NCBI RefSeq assembly: GCF_900446255.1
Contig: NZ_UIGI01000001.1
Span: 2,258,763 to 2,322,762 of the forward strand
Source of the DNA: Buttiauxella agrestis
GTDB taxonomy: Bacteria > Pseudomonadota > Gammaproteobacteria > Enterobacterales > Enterobacteriaceae
DNA: 64,000 nucleotides
Direction: 5' to 3'
The number at the start of each line of letters is the position of its first letter. Position 1 is the stretch's first letter. The position numbers were made by a program, and so were the translations under genes. Shown here piece by piece: positions 54,247 through 62,349 of the stretch. Below the pieces are notes generated by a model that was not told the origin of the DNA, searched no databases, and was given only the letters and a program-made list of their open reading frames with translations.

Positions 54247-56835
54247 ATGAATAGCAAAAAAAACCAGGGCCGGTTAGTGCCAGACATACGTATCAGTAAA
54301 CTGGCGTATTTCATTGCAGGTCATTTGATGTTGCTGGGTGGCATGACGTCCAGTGCCGAGGCACGCGATGTGTTTAACCCTGCATTGCTGGAAGTAGACA
54401 CGCTCCACCAGGGTATGACTGATCTGTCGGTATTTGAAGATGGAGCCGGTCAACTGCCTGGGGTCTATCGGGTGGATATTTACCTCAACAATGACCAGCA
54501 GGACACGCGCGACGTCGAATTCCATATGCAGAAAGGTGCCGATGGCAAAGACAGTCTGCAACCATGCCTGAGTGTGGCCGAACTCAAAAATATGGGCGTG
54601 AAAACAGATTTGTACCCTGAGCTGGGCGGGGTAGACGCGAAGTGCGCCAACCTGGCGGCCATTCCGCAGGCCAATGCACAATTTCGCTTCAGCAATCAGC
54701 AACTGTTGCTGAGTATTCCGCAAATGGCAGTGGCGCAGAGTGCGCGCGGAACGGTGCCGGAAACGCAGTGGGACAATGGTATTTCGGCCATGTTGCTTAA
54801 CTACAGCCTGAGCGGGGCGAATAACTACGCGCGCAATGGTCAGGGCAGTGACAGTGACAGCCAATACGCCAACCTGCGCCCTGGCATCAACCTTGGTCCG
54901 TGGCGTCTGCGCAACTACACCACCTGGAGCCGTAGCAGTGACGGCCAGGACAAGTGGGACTCGGTGTATACCTATGTGGCGCGCGGCATTACATCGCTGA
55001 AAAGCCAGTTGGTACTTGGCGATAGTAGTTCTCCATCCGATGTTTTCGACAGCGTGCCGTTCCGAGGGGGGCAACTGGCCTCTGATGACGACATGCTTCC
55101 GGACAGTCAAAAAGGCTATGCGCCGGTGGTCCGTGGTATTGCCCGCACCAACGCACAAGTCATTATCCGACAGAATGGCTACATCATTTACCAGAGCTAT
55201 GTATCTCCAGGACCATTTGAAATCAATGACATGTTCCCGACCGGTGGCTCTGGCGACTTATATATGACTATTAAAGAAGCTGATGGCAGCGAGCAATATC
55301 TGGTAGTGCCATTTGCTTCATTGCCAGTACTGCAACGTGAAGGACGTCTGAAATACAGCATTACCGGTGGTCAATATCGTTCTTATGACGGCAGCGTGGA
55401 TCAAACTCCATTTAGCCAAGGGACGGCAATTTACGGTTTACCAGCAGGATTTACTGCGTATGGCGGTGGGCAATTCGCCAGCCATTATCAGTCCCTGGCG
55501 TTCGGGGTGGGTAAAAACCTCGGCGACTTCGGTGCGCTTTCAACGGACGTCACCCAGGCGTGGTCTACATTGCAGGATCAGCCGAAATATAACGGACAGT
55601 CATGGCGCATCCGCTACAGCAAAAACATTGTACAGACTGGCACCAATTTTGCGATTGCAGGGTATCGATACTCGACGAATGGTTACTACAGCCTGCAAGA
55701 AGTGATGGATACATACCGTGACGGTAGCTATATCAACCAGCCACTACTTGAACGTCGCCGTAACCGCAGTGAGCTAACGATTAGCCAGAATCTGACCGAT
55801 GCTCTGGGATCGGTTTCTTTAAGCTGGGTCAGTGAAGATTATTGGAACAGCAACCGCTCTATGCGCTCGATTGGTGGCGGTTATAACAATTCGTACAAAG
55901 GCATCAGTTATGGTCTGAACTACAGCTACAACGAAAACTCTACCGCCAGTACTAACGGCAGCAGAGGGTTAGGCAAGGTGTATGACCACGATCAGGTATT
56001 CAGCTTCAACCTCAACGTGCCGATGAGCATCTTTATGCCCAATACATGGGCAAGCTACAGCCTTAACACCAGCAAACATGGTAATACCAATAACACTGTT
56101 GGCCTGAACGGCACGGCGCTTGAAGGCAATAACCTGAGCTGGGGTGTTCAACAGGGTTACGGCAGTCAGGGTGCAGGCTATAACGGTAATCTGAACGCGG
56201 ATTATCGCGGCACTTACGGCGAAGTGAATGCCGGTTATGCATACGATAGAAACAGTCAGCGCCTGAACTACGGTCTACAGGGTGGAATTCTTGCCCATGA
56301 AAATGGTGTGACTTTTGGTCAGCCGATGAGTGAAACCGTGGCGCTAGTAGCAGCCCCAGGAGCAAGTGGCATTTCAATAGGTAACCAGATCGGGGTCAAA
56401 ACTGACTGGCGCGGCTATGCGATTGTGCCTTACACCAGTCCGTACCGTAGAAACTCAGTGCAGCTTTCCACAGAATCGCTGCCAGATAACGTTGATCTCG
56501 CGCTCAACAACCAAAATGTCATCCCAACACGAGGCGCTGTAGTTCGGGCGAACTTTAATGCCAGCGTTGGCCAGCGTGCACTCATGACTATTATGCGTGT
56601 GGGAGGTTCCCCGGTTCCGTTTGGTGCAATGGTAAACGATTCCTCACAGAAGACTACACAGGCCTTTATTGTCGGAGATGCAGGGCAGGTTTACCTGACA
56701 GGGTTGGCGAATAAAGGTGCGCTACAAGTGAAATGGGGCAGCGGCGCGCAGGAGCAATGCCAGGTGAAGTATTCCCTTGCGAAGTTGACAACGGACAATG
56801 CTGGTATCCAGACATTAAATGGTCAGTGTAATTGA
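54247..56835 (+). CDS. outer-membrane fimbrial usher (FimD/PapC-like), module 1
   Basis: An 862-residue usher. Signal peptide, N-terminal chaperone-binding domain (FNPALLEVD, with a Cys pair LQPCLSV and DAKCANL), a 24-strand barrel with plug (KGYAPVVRGIARTNAQVII, PTGGSGDLYMTIKEADGS), and C-terminal domains (GASGISIGNQIGVKTD and VPFGAMV). It secretes and assembles the fimbria. The start at 54247 is preceded by GGGAG. It matches the partial usher at 62350 closely. Confidence 0.95.
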   Translation: MNSKKNQGRLVPDIRISKLAYFIAGHLMLLGGMTSSAEARDVFNPALLEVDTLHQGMTDLSVFEDGAGQLPGVYRVDIYLNNDQQDTRDVEFHMQKGADGKDSLQPCLSVAELKNMGVKTDLYPELGGVDAKCANLAAIPQANAQFRFSNQQLLLSIPQMAVAQSARGTVPETQWDNGISAMLLNYSLSGANNYARNGQGSDSDSQYANLRPGINLGPWRLRNYTTWSRSSDGQDKWDSVYTYVARGITSLKSQLVLGDSSSPSDVFDSVPFRGGQLASDDDMLPDSQKGYAPVVRGIARTNAQVIIRQNGYIIYQSYVSPGPFEINDMFPTGGSGDLYMTIKEADGSEQYLVVPFASLPVLQREGRLKYSITGGQYRSYDGSVDQTPFSQGTAIYGLPAGFTAYGGGQFASHYQSLAFGVGKNLGDFGALSTDVTQAWSTLQDQPKYNGQSWRIRYSKNIVQTGTNFAIAGYRYSTNGYYSLQEVMDTYRDGSYINQPLLERRRNRSELTISQNLTDALGSVSLSWVSEDYWNSNRSMRSIGGGYNNSYKGISYGLNYSYNENSTASTNGSRGLGKVYDHDQVFSFNLNVPMSIFMPNTWASYSLNTSKHGNTNNTVGLNGTALEGNNLSWGVQQGYGSQGAGYNGNLNADYRGTYGEVNAGYAYDRNSQRLNYGLQGGILAHENGVTFGQPMSETVALVAAPGASGISIGNQIGVKTDWRGYAIVPYTSPYRRNSVQLSTESLPDNVDLALNNQNVIPTRGAVVRANFNASVGQRALMTIMRVGGSPVPFGAMVNDSSQKTTQAFIVGDAGQVYLTGLANKGALQVKWGSGAQEQCQVKYSLAKLTTDNAGIQTLNGQCN

Positions 56836-56845
56836 GACGAGTAAA

Positions 56846-57805
56846 ATGAAAGAACCAAAAAAGAATACATCATTACTGATGATTGGCTTATGTATCGTAG
56901 GACTCTTTTTTATTAAAAATGTCCAGGCTGCTTGCCCGGCTAAAGCCTATTTGCAACCACCTGCGTCAATAAATTTAGATCCAACACTTCCTATTGGTTC
57001 AGTTATTGGCACAACGACGATGAGTTTTCCAACTACTACATACTCAAGCTGGAGTTGTACAGGAACTTCTGCAGGAACTATTACAACCAAATGGGCTGGA
57101 ATAGGGACAGCGCAAAACAATTTATTCCCAACCCAAATGCCAGGGGTTGCATATAGGGTGTCATTTTCAGGTGGTGCGTGGTTTGGGCTTTTTGGTGCTG
57201 CGTACTTCACCTTGTCCGATACGAGCAATTATGCTGGAGGGACAACGGGACTGTCAGGGGCTGTATTAAAATTTGAATTCATCAAAACAGCTCCTATTAC
57301 ATCAACTGGTGCTATTCCTGCGCAGGATATGGTTGATTATACCGAAAACAGTAGAGTAATGGTTAAGATTATATTGAATGGACCGATTCCCGTGATTCCA
57401 ATAAATACGACATGTAATACCAGTACCCCTGTCGTAACGGTTCCCTTGGATACAGTAACGGCCAGTGATTTTTCACAAGTGGGTGATACCGCAAAAGATA
57501 AGCCATTCTCAATTAAATTATCATGCCCAACATCAATGAATATAGCTCTGTCGTTTAATGGCGATGTTATCAATTCATCACAGGCTGTGTTTAAAAATAC
57601 AGATTCCGCAACTGGAAGTAGTGTTGGTATACAAATATTGAAAGATGGAAACCCTGTGCCAAATGGTAGCGGGAATTTTATTAATATCGGACAGGTATCC
57701 GATGAAGTAACAATGGATTTCATAGCGCGATATTATGCGTTGATTAGCAGTGTGCAGATCGGTAATGTTACAGCAATTGCTAATGCTTCCATTGTATATA
57801 ACTAA
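56846..57805 (+). CDS. putative two-domain tip adhesin, module 1
   Basis: A 319-residue exported protein. Signal peptide about 1-28 (NVQA), an N-terminal variable domain with Cys30 and Cys71, and a C-terminal pilin domain with two further cysteines (NTTCNTS and KLSCPTS) ending ASIVYN. This FimH-type layout and its position after the usher suggest the tip adhesin. It is more AT-rich than its neighbours, and the receptor cannot be guessed. I start at the ATG at 56846, which keeps the signal peptide terminal. Confidence 0.8.
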   Translation: MKEPKKNTSLLMIGLCIVGLFFIKNVQAACPAKAYLQPPASINLDPTLPIGSVIGTTTMSFPTTTYSSWSCTGTSAGTITTKWAGIGTAQNNLFPTQMPGVAYRVSFSGGAWFGLFGAAYFTLSDTSNYAGGTTGLSGAVLKFEFIKTAPITSTGAIPAQDMVDYTENSRVMVKIILNGPIPVIPINTTCNTSTPVVTVPLDTVTASDFSQVGDTAKDKPFSIKLSCPTSMNIALSFNGDVINSSQAVFKNTDSATGSSVGIQILKDGNPVPNGSGNFINIGQVSDEVTMDFIARYYALISSVQIGNVTAIANASIVYN

Positions 57806-57850
57806 TTAATTTCGCAATCTCGTTTTATTTGAAAAGTAGGGGTTATTATA

Positions 57851-58372
57851 ATGAATACAAATCTAAAAGATGCAGCATTGGCAGCATTAATGTCACTGGC
57901 TTTGGCTGGAGCGGCTCAGGCTGCAGATGTCACAATAAATATCTCAGGAAAAATTGTTGCTTCGCCATGTGTTGTCGATGGCTCAAGCGATATTAACGTT
58001 GATTTGGGCCAGACTTTGCAGGCAGCAGATCTCTCCACTGCAGGTTCAACCAGTTCATGGGTGCCCTTTACCATCAGCATGAAAAACTGCCCGACCAGTA
58101 CAACAAATGTGATTGCGACATTCGGCGGCACGGGCGACGCAGCTGATTTAACCCGTCTATATACCAACACCGGTACCGCGTCCAACGTTGCTGTGGAATT
58201 GCAAAGTAATGATGCTTCCAATACGCCGTTGGGGAATACCAAATCGATGACGATTCCTCGTACTGGCAGTAACACAGCGGTGTTCCCCTTACAGAGTCGC
58301 GTCTGGTCTAAAGGAAATGCGTCAACCGGTACTGTAGCTTCCGTTGTGTCTGTGGCCTTTACATACAATTAA
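57851..58372 (+). CDS. minor fimbrial subunit, module 1
   Basis: A 173-residue pilin-like protein. Signal peptide about 1-24 (AQAA), Cys pair in ASPCVVDG and MKNCPTS, and a C-terminal donor strand ending VAFTYN. It follows the adhesin gene, so it may be an adaptor, terminator or alternative shaft subunit. A terminator hairpin follows at 58409. Confidence 0.87.
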   Translation: MNTNLKDAALAALMSLALAGAAQAADVTINISGKIVASPCVVDGSSDINVDLGQTLQAADLSTAGSTSSWVPFTISMKNCPTSTTNVIATFGGTGDAADLTRLYTNTGTASNVAVELQSNDASNTPLGNTKSMTIPRTGSNTAVFPLQSRVWSKGNASTGTVASVVSVAFTYN

Positions 58373-58408
58373 GTCTTCATATTTGCTGGTATTTTAAAAG
58401 TATTATTC

Positions 58409-58446
58409 AAAAATCACCGGGGAAATTTATTTCCGGTGATTTTTAT
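58409..58446 (+). terminator. terminator after the module 1 structural genes
   Basis: AAAATCACCGG / CCGGTGATTTTT with a 12-base loop and a T-run. Confidence 0.88.
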
Positions 58447-58464
58447 TAGTCAATGAGGTCCAGG

Positions 58465-59082
58465 ATGTTAGATATTGCCATTGAAGATTCCGATTCATTG
58501 TACAGAAACGGAATGGAAATTTTCCTAAAAGAACTATTTTTAAATGAGAATAATCAGCCGGTAAAGTTTGAGGTGTTGACAAAATACAATGCCACTCAGG
58601 CGGATGTTATCGTGAAAAAATTCGTAGCAGGGTCTGAGTATACTTGCCAGTCTATATTAAAATATCGCATAAAGCCTGGTTTAATAATTGGTGTCTATGA
58701 AGGCGATAAAAAGCATGAAGATAAAAAAACACCGTTGTGCATAAAAGGTATGGTGTTTCTCCATCGCTCGGAATCATTAAGTGTTGCGCGTGCACGTATT
58801 ATCGATGCGTGGAGTGAAAGCACTTCGACCCCTACCATATTGAATTTCAAAAAATGCCTTGACTGTAAGTATACTACGCTAACATCACAGCAATATATTA
58901 TAGCTAAATATATATTGCGTGGTAACGACATTATTGAGATAGCGCGTAATCTGGACATTAATGTTAAAACTGTCAGCGCACATAAAAGACTGATAATGAA
59001 TAAATTCAATTTGCGAACGGATTGCGAGTTAATTCATTTTTTGCAAAATTTTAAAGCCCAAAACCCACAAATGGATTTATAA
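58465..59082 (+). CDS. LuxR/FixJ-type transcriptional regulator
   Basis: A 205-residue protein with an atypical N-terminal domain and a C-terminal LuxR HTH (about 140-200, LTSQQYIIAKYILRGNDIIEIARNLDINVKTVSAHKRLIMNKF in part). The N-terminal part resembles response-regulator-like domains, but a clear phosphorylatable Asp set is not evident. It resembles fimbria-linked regulators such as FimZ or FimW in position. I prefer the ATG at 58465, six bases after GAGG, over the ATG at 58453. It has no counterpart in module 2 within the window. Confidence 0.8.
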   Translation: MLDIAIEDSDSLYRNGMEIFLKELFLNENNQPVKFEVLTKYNATQADVIVKKFVAGSEYTCQSILKYRIKPGLIIGVYEGDKKHEDKKTPLCIKGMVFLHRSESLSVARARIIDAWSESTSTPTILNFKKCLDCKYTTLTSQQYIIAKYILRGNDIIEIARNLDINVKTVSAHKRLIMNKFNLRTDCELIHFLQNFKAQNPQMDL

Positions 59083-59153
59083 GAGTGCCATACATCGGCA
59101 TTTTGATTAGAGTAAAAATTTTCTTGATGGAACTAATTCCAGTGGCTAGCATT

Positions 59154-59795
59154 TTAATATTTAGAGGGCAACTGATGCACGGCAAGCAACATGCCGTCGA
59201 CCAGTTCGATATATCCGCCTTGTTTTAGCTGGGCAAGCATTTTCATCACCGTGCTGCGTGATAGTCGCGTTCTTTCCAGAATATACTTTGCCGCCGATGT
59301 TGATTTACGAACATTCACGGGCTCTTTCATTAATCCTATTAACTGAAATCGCAGCAACTCATAACTCGTAGGTGCCGTCATAATGATCTCATGGTTTAAA
59401 AGGTTGCTGGAAACCTTAGCAATGTGTCCAGCCAGCAATTCCCATGCATTGTTATTAGCAATTAATTCGTGAGCGTGAGCCGTGGTGATAGTCGCGATTT
59501 CAGATTCGGTCTGAAGTTCCAGATACAAACCTGATGATTCAGGGAGAAGGTTAGTTACCCCCACCAGGTTAGGTACAGGTAAGAAAGCAATCACAAAATC
59601 GTCACTGTTGCGGCGTATCTTGATTAACCCTGAACGGATGAGATAGCACATGTGTACCCCATCTAAACAGTAGTAGAGACGGCGATTCGCAGGGATTTTT
59701 TCGTATGTGACATACGGACTCAGTATATCGATAAGATCAAGCGTAGCCTGAGACTGGATAAATTTAGGTGCGCTGTGCGCAAAGGAATCTTTCAT
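59154..59795 (-). CDS. Crp/IprA-like winged-helix regulator A2 (fimbrial module 2)
   Basis: A 213-residue regulator of the same family as 51060. Beta-roll (MCYLIRSGLIKIRRNSDDFVIA), central helices and winged HTH (RLSRSTVMKMLAQLKQGGYI), ending HQLPSKY. It occupies the same position relative to module 2 as A1 does to module 1. Convergent with the LuxR gene. Confidence 0.8.
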   Translation of the reverse strand: MKDSFAHSAPKFIQSQATLDLIDILSPYVTYEKIPANRRLYYCLDGVHMCYLIRSGLIKIRRNSDDFVIAFLPVPNLVGVTNLLPESSGLYLELQTESEIATITTAHAHELIANNNAWELLAGHIAKVSSNLLNHEIIMTAPTSYELLRFQLIGLMKEPVNVRKSTSAAKYILERTRLSRSTVMKMLAQLKQGGYIELVDGMLLAVHQLPSKY

Positions 59796-59926
59796 ATCAA
59801 AATGAGTCGCATAGAAATCAGTTGATTTAAATCTAGCATATTCTTAAAGAATAGAAATGACGATTTTTGTTACGTATAATTTCTTTTTTTACAGTTAGTT
59901 AGAGGGTTTTCTAATGTACAAGTCAA

Positions 59927-60592
59927 TCAGTACTTTAAAGGTATATTATTAATCGCCTTCAGACACCCACGCTCAGTGATGATGTAACCCCCCGCCTTCA
60001 ATTGCGCCAGAATCTTCATAATACTGCTGCGTGATAAAAATGACCGACTTTGTATATAGTTAGCAATGCTGACACTCATTCTGATTTCTTCTGTCTCGCT
60101 CATCAGCTCATAGAGTTGATAACGAATAATGTCATAAGAGGAAAGGGACGAGATCTTAGTGCAGTGATCATAAACCCTCGAGACTGTATAAATTAGCGAA
60201 CGTGCCAGACACTCCCACAAGTTATTATCTGAAATAATCTCGTTTGCTAACTGTAGCGGTAGCCAACTGACTTCTGACTCATCATGTGTACGGATATAGA
60301 GATATTCTTGCTCCGTCAGTTGTGTGCTCATGCCAAATACAAAGGGTGCAGATTCTGTATTTAACACCATCCCATCAATAGTCCTATAAAGAGAAACGCT
60401 CCCTTTATGTAAAAGAAAACATTTTCTCTGGCCTTGCTCCATATAGTTAATAATTTGACGTGGTTTTGTTTCTAAATTGTTAGATAGCGGATTGAGATGC
60501 GAGATAAGTAATTCAATTTCAGCCGTGGGCTTCTTGTTTAAAATGCTTGATTCATCTATTAAAAATGGCTTTTGTTGTTCAAATACAGTCAT
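59927..60592 (-). CDS. Crp/IprA-like winged-helix regulator B2 (fimbrial module 2)
   Basis: A 221-residue regulator. Beta-roll (CFLLHKGSVSLYRTIDGMVL), then ESAPFVFGMSTQLTEQEYLYI and LIYTVSRVYDHCTKISSLS, and winged HTH (FLSRSSIMKILAQLKAGGYI), ending NNIPLKY. It is clearly the paralogue of B1 (51781), much closer than to A1 or A2. Divergent from pilin 2. Confidence 0.82.
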   Translation of the reverse strand: MTVFEQQKPFLIDESSILNKKPTAEIELLISHLNPLSNNLETKPRQIINYMEQGQRKCFLLHKGSVSLYRTIDGMVLNTESAPFVFGMSTQLTEQEYLYIRTHDESEVSWLPLQLANEIISDNNLWECLARSLIYTVSRVYDHCTKISSLSSYDIIRYQLYELMSETEEIRMSVSIANYIQSRSFLSRSSIMKILAQLKAGGYIITERGCLKAINNIPLKY

Positions 60593-60687
60593 TTACATAA
60601 TCTCTTTGTTGACCAGGAACATTCTTAGGAATGCTATATGCGGCTGCATTATGGTTAAGAACTTTTATTAAGTGAATAAATGTTACG

Positions 60688-60701
60688 GTGTAAAATTACA
60701 C
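60688..60701. promoter_or_regulatory. palindrome in control region 2
   Basis: GTGTAAAATTACAC, perfect six-base arms with an AA centre, directly upstream of the conserved block, as a different palindrome is in module 1. Confidence 0.5.
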
Positions 60702-60709
60702 TCAAAAAC

Positions 60710-60762
60710 ACCTTGAGTTTAATCTGGGTTTTGATGAAAATTGATTCAAGCAGGGAATGAGG
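60710..60762. promoter_or_regulatory. conserved noncoding block, module 2 copy
   Basis: ACCTTGAGTTT and ATGAAAATTGATT are shared with 52564-52615. It begins 290 bp before the pilin 2 ATG. Confidence 0.65.
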
Positions 60763-60999
60763 GAATGGTACAAAGAATGATTTATTAATATAAACGTGGT
60801 TTCTTGTTTTATACGCCGAAAATAACGTGAATATTAATGATGGAAATCATCTTTATACGATTCTAAATTATTCTCTGTAACTATCACATGATGATGATGC
60901 ATGGAAAACATGACGATATATTTTTCATTATTTCACGATAATGAATAGGGCTTCTTTTGCCTGAATAAAACGTCAAATAAATATATAAAGGAAAATGAA

Positions 61000-61530
61000 A
61001 TGAAAAAGAATTTAATCGCTGTTGTTGTTGCTGCAATCGCTGCTGTATCCGCCTCTAATGCTATGGCTACTGCAGGCACAGTTAATTTCACAGGTTTAAT
61101 TCTGGATACAGCTTGTACTGTAGATGTGGCTTCTCAAAACCAGACTGTTCCATTGGGTGAATACAATAAATCTGAATTCACTGCTCAGGGTGCTGTGACT
61201 GCGGCTAAGAAATTCTCTATCGTGCTGAAAGACTGCCCTGAAGCAATCAAAATTGCCCACGTGCGTTTCGACGGTCAACCAGAAGTGAGTGATTCTACTC
61301 TGCTGGCTATCGACAGCACCACGCCGGGCGCTGCAACCGGTGTTGCAATCAACCTGATGTCTGCTGACAAAGTTCAGTTGCCAATGCATGGCGAAAACAG
61401 CTATCGCTACAACCTGACTGATACTGCTGACAACGTTCTGGATTTCTACGCTCAGTATAAATCAACTGCAACAACAGTGACGGCTGGCCCGGCTAACTCT
61501 GTAGCCAGCTTCTCTGTTGTTTATAACTAA
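61000..61530 (+). CDS. major fimbrial pilin (FimA-like), module 2
   Basis: A 176-residue pilin. Signal peptide about 1-23 (NAMA), mature sequence TAGTVNFTGLIL, Cys pair DTACTVD and LKDCPEA, C-terminal FSVVYN. The first nine codons and the upstream AAAGGAAA are nearly identical to pilin 1, while the mature protein has diverged, as expected for an antigenically variable subunit. Confidence 0.93.
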   Translation: MKKNLIAVVVAAIAAVSASNAMATAGTVNFTGLILDTACTVDVASQNQTVPLGEYNKSEFTAQGAVTAAKKFSIVLKDCPEAIKIAHVRFDGQPEVSDSTLLAIDSTTPGAATGVAINLMSADKVQLPMHGENSYRYNLTDTADNVLDFYAQYKSTATTVTAGPANSVASFSVVYN

Positions 61531-61552
61531 TATCCGCACAGACATGACAAGG

Positions 61553-61577
61553 GGGCCGGATTTCCCGGCCCTTTTTT
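61553..61577 (+). terminator. attenuating terminator after pilin 2
   Basis: GGGCCGG / CCGGCCC stem with a five-base loop, followed by TTTTTT, between pilin 2 and chaperone 2. Confidence 0.88.
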
Positions 61578-61590
61578 ACAGAGGTATCAA

Positions 61591-62268
61591 ATGAATTTTG
61601 TGAGTAAAACTTTTATTGCCCTGGTGATAGCCAGCACGGCTATTTCTGCAGCCAATGCCGGCGTTGTAATTGGTGGAACCCGGGTAATATATGACGGCGG
61701 AAAAAAGGAAGCTTCACTGAGCGTCAATAATCCCGATTCTGTGCCATATCTTATTCAGTCATGGATTGACACCCAATCAGGTGGCGCTGAGAAAGCTCCC
61801 TTTATTATTACGCCGCCGCTGTTTCGTTTAGATAATGGGCAACAGAATATATTGCGTATCGTACGTGCCGGGAATTTGCCGGATAATAAAGAATCCATGT
61901 TCTGGCTAAATATAAAATCGATTCCTTCTGCACCTAAAAAGGAAAATACCCTCCAGGTCGCGGTGAAAACGCGCATTAAATTAATTTATCGCCCGGAAGT
62001 GTTAAAGAAAGAGATACCGGAAAAATTAGCCGGACAGCTGACCTGGCAGAAAGTCGGTAACCAGGTGCAGGTGACTAATCCAACCAATTATTACATGAAT
62101 TTCAACCAGATCACGGTGAGCGGTAAAGTCGTGCCGGAGGTGACTTTCGTCGCGCCTGGCAGTACTGCACGCTTCAATTTACCCGCAGGAGTTTCATCTG
62201 GCGCGTTAAGTTTTAAATTAATCAGTGATTATGGCGGCACCGGTGAAGCTCATAACGCCACAATTTAA
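61591..62268 (+). CDS. periplasmic fimbrial chaperone (PapD/FimC-like), module 2
   Basis: A 225-residue chaperone, close to the one at 53463. Signal peptide about 1-23 (AANA), GGTRVIYDGGKKEASLSVNN, TPPLFRLDNGQQNILRIVR, and the G1 strand NTLQVAVKTRIKLIYRP. Second Ig domain contains APGSTARFNLPAG. It serves the module 2 subunits. Confidence 0.94.
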   Translation: MNFVSKTFIALVIASTAISAANAGVVIGGTRVIYDGGKKEASLSVNNPDSVPYLIQSWIDTQSGGAEKAPFIITPPLFRLDNGQQNILRIVRAGNLPDNKESMFWLNIKSIPSAPKKENTLQVAVKTRIKLIYRPEVLKKEIPEKLAGQLTWQKVGNQVQVTNPTNYYMNFNQITVSGKVVPEVTFVAPGSTARFNLPAGVSSGALSFKLISDYGGTGEAHNATI

Positions 62269-62349
62269 TAACCCGAATAAATACTTCCCGGACGTACAGG
62301 GTAGTACGGACCAGAATTATATAGCCTGATATATACAGGCAGGAAGTTA

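Larger units (their letters stand above)
60593..60999. promoter_or_regulatory. divergent control region of fimbrial module 2
   Basis: 407 bases between regulator B2 and pilin 2, AT-rich, no credible ORF. It carries the palindrome 60688-60701 and the block 60710-60762 shared with module 1. It ends with TAAAGGAAAATGAA before the pilin ATG. Confidence 0.7.
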
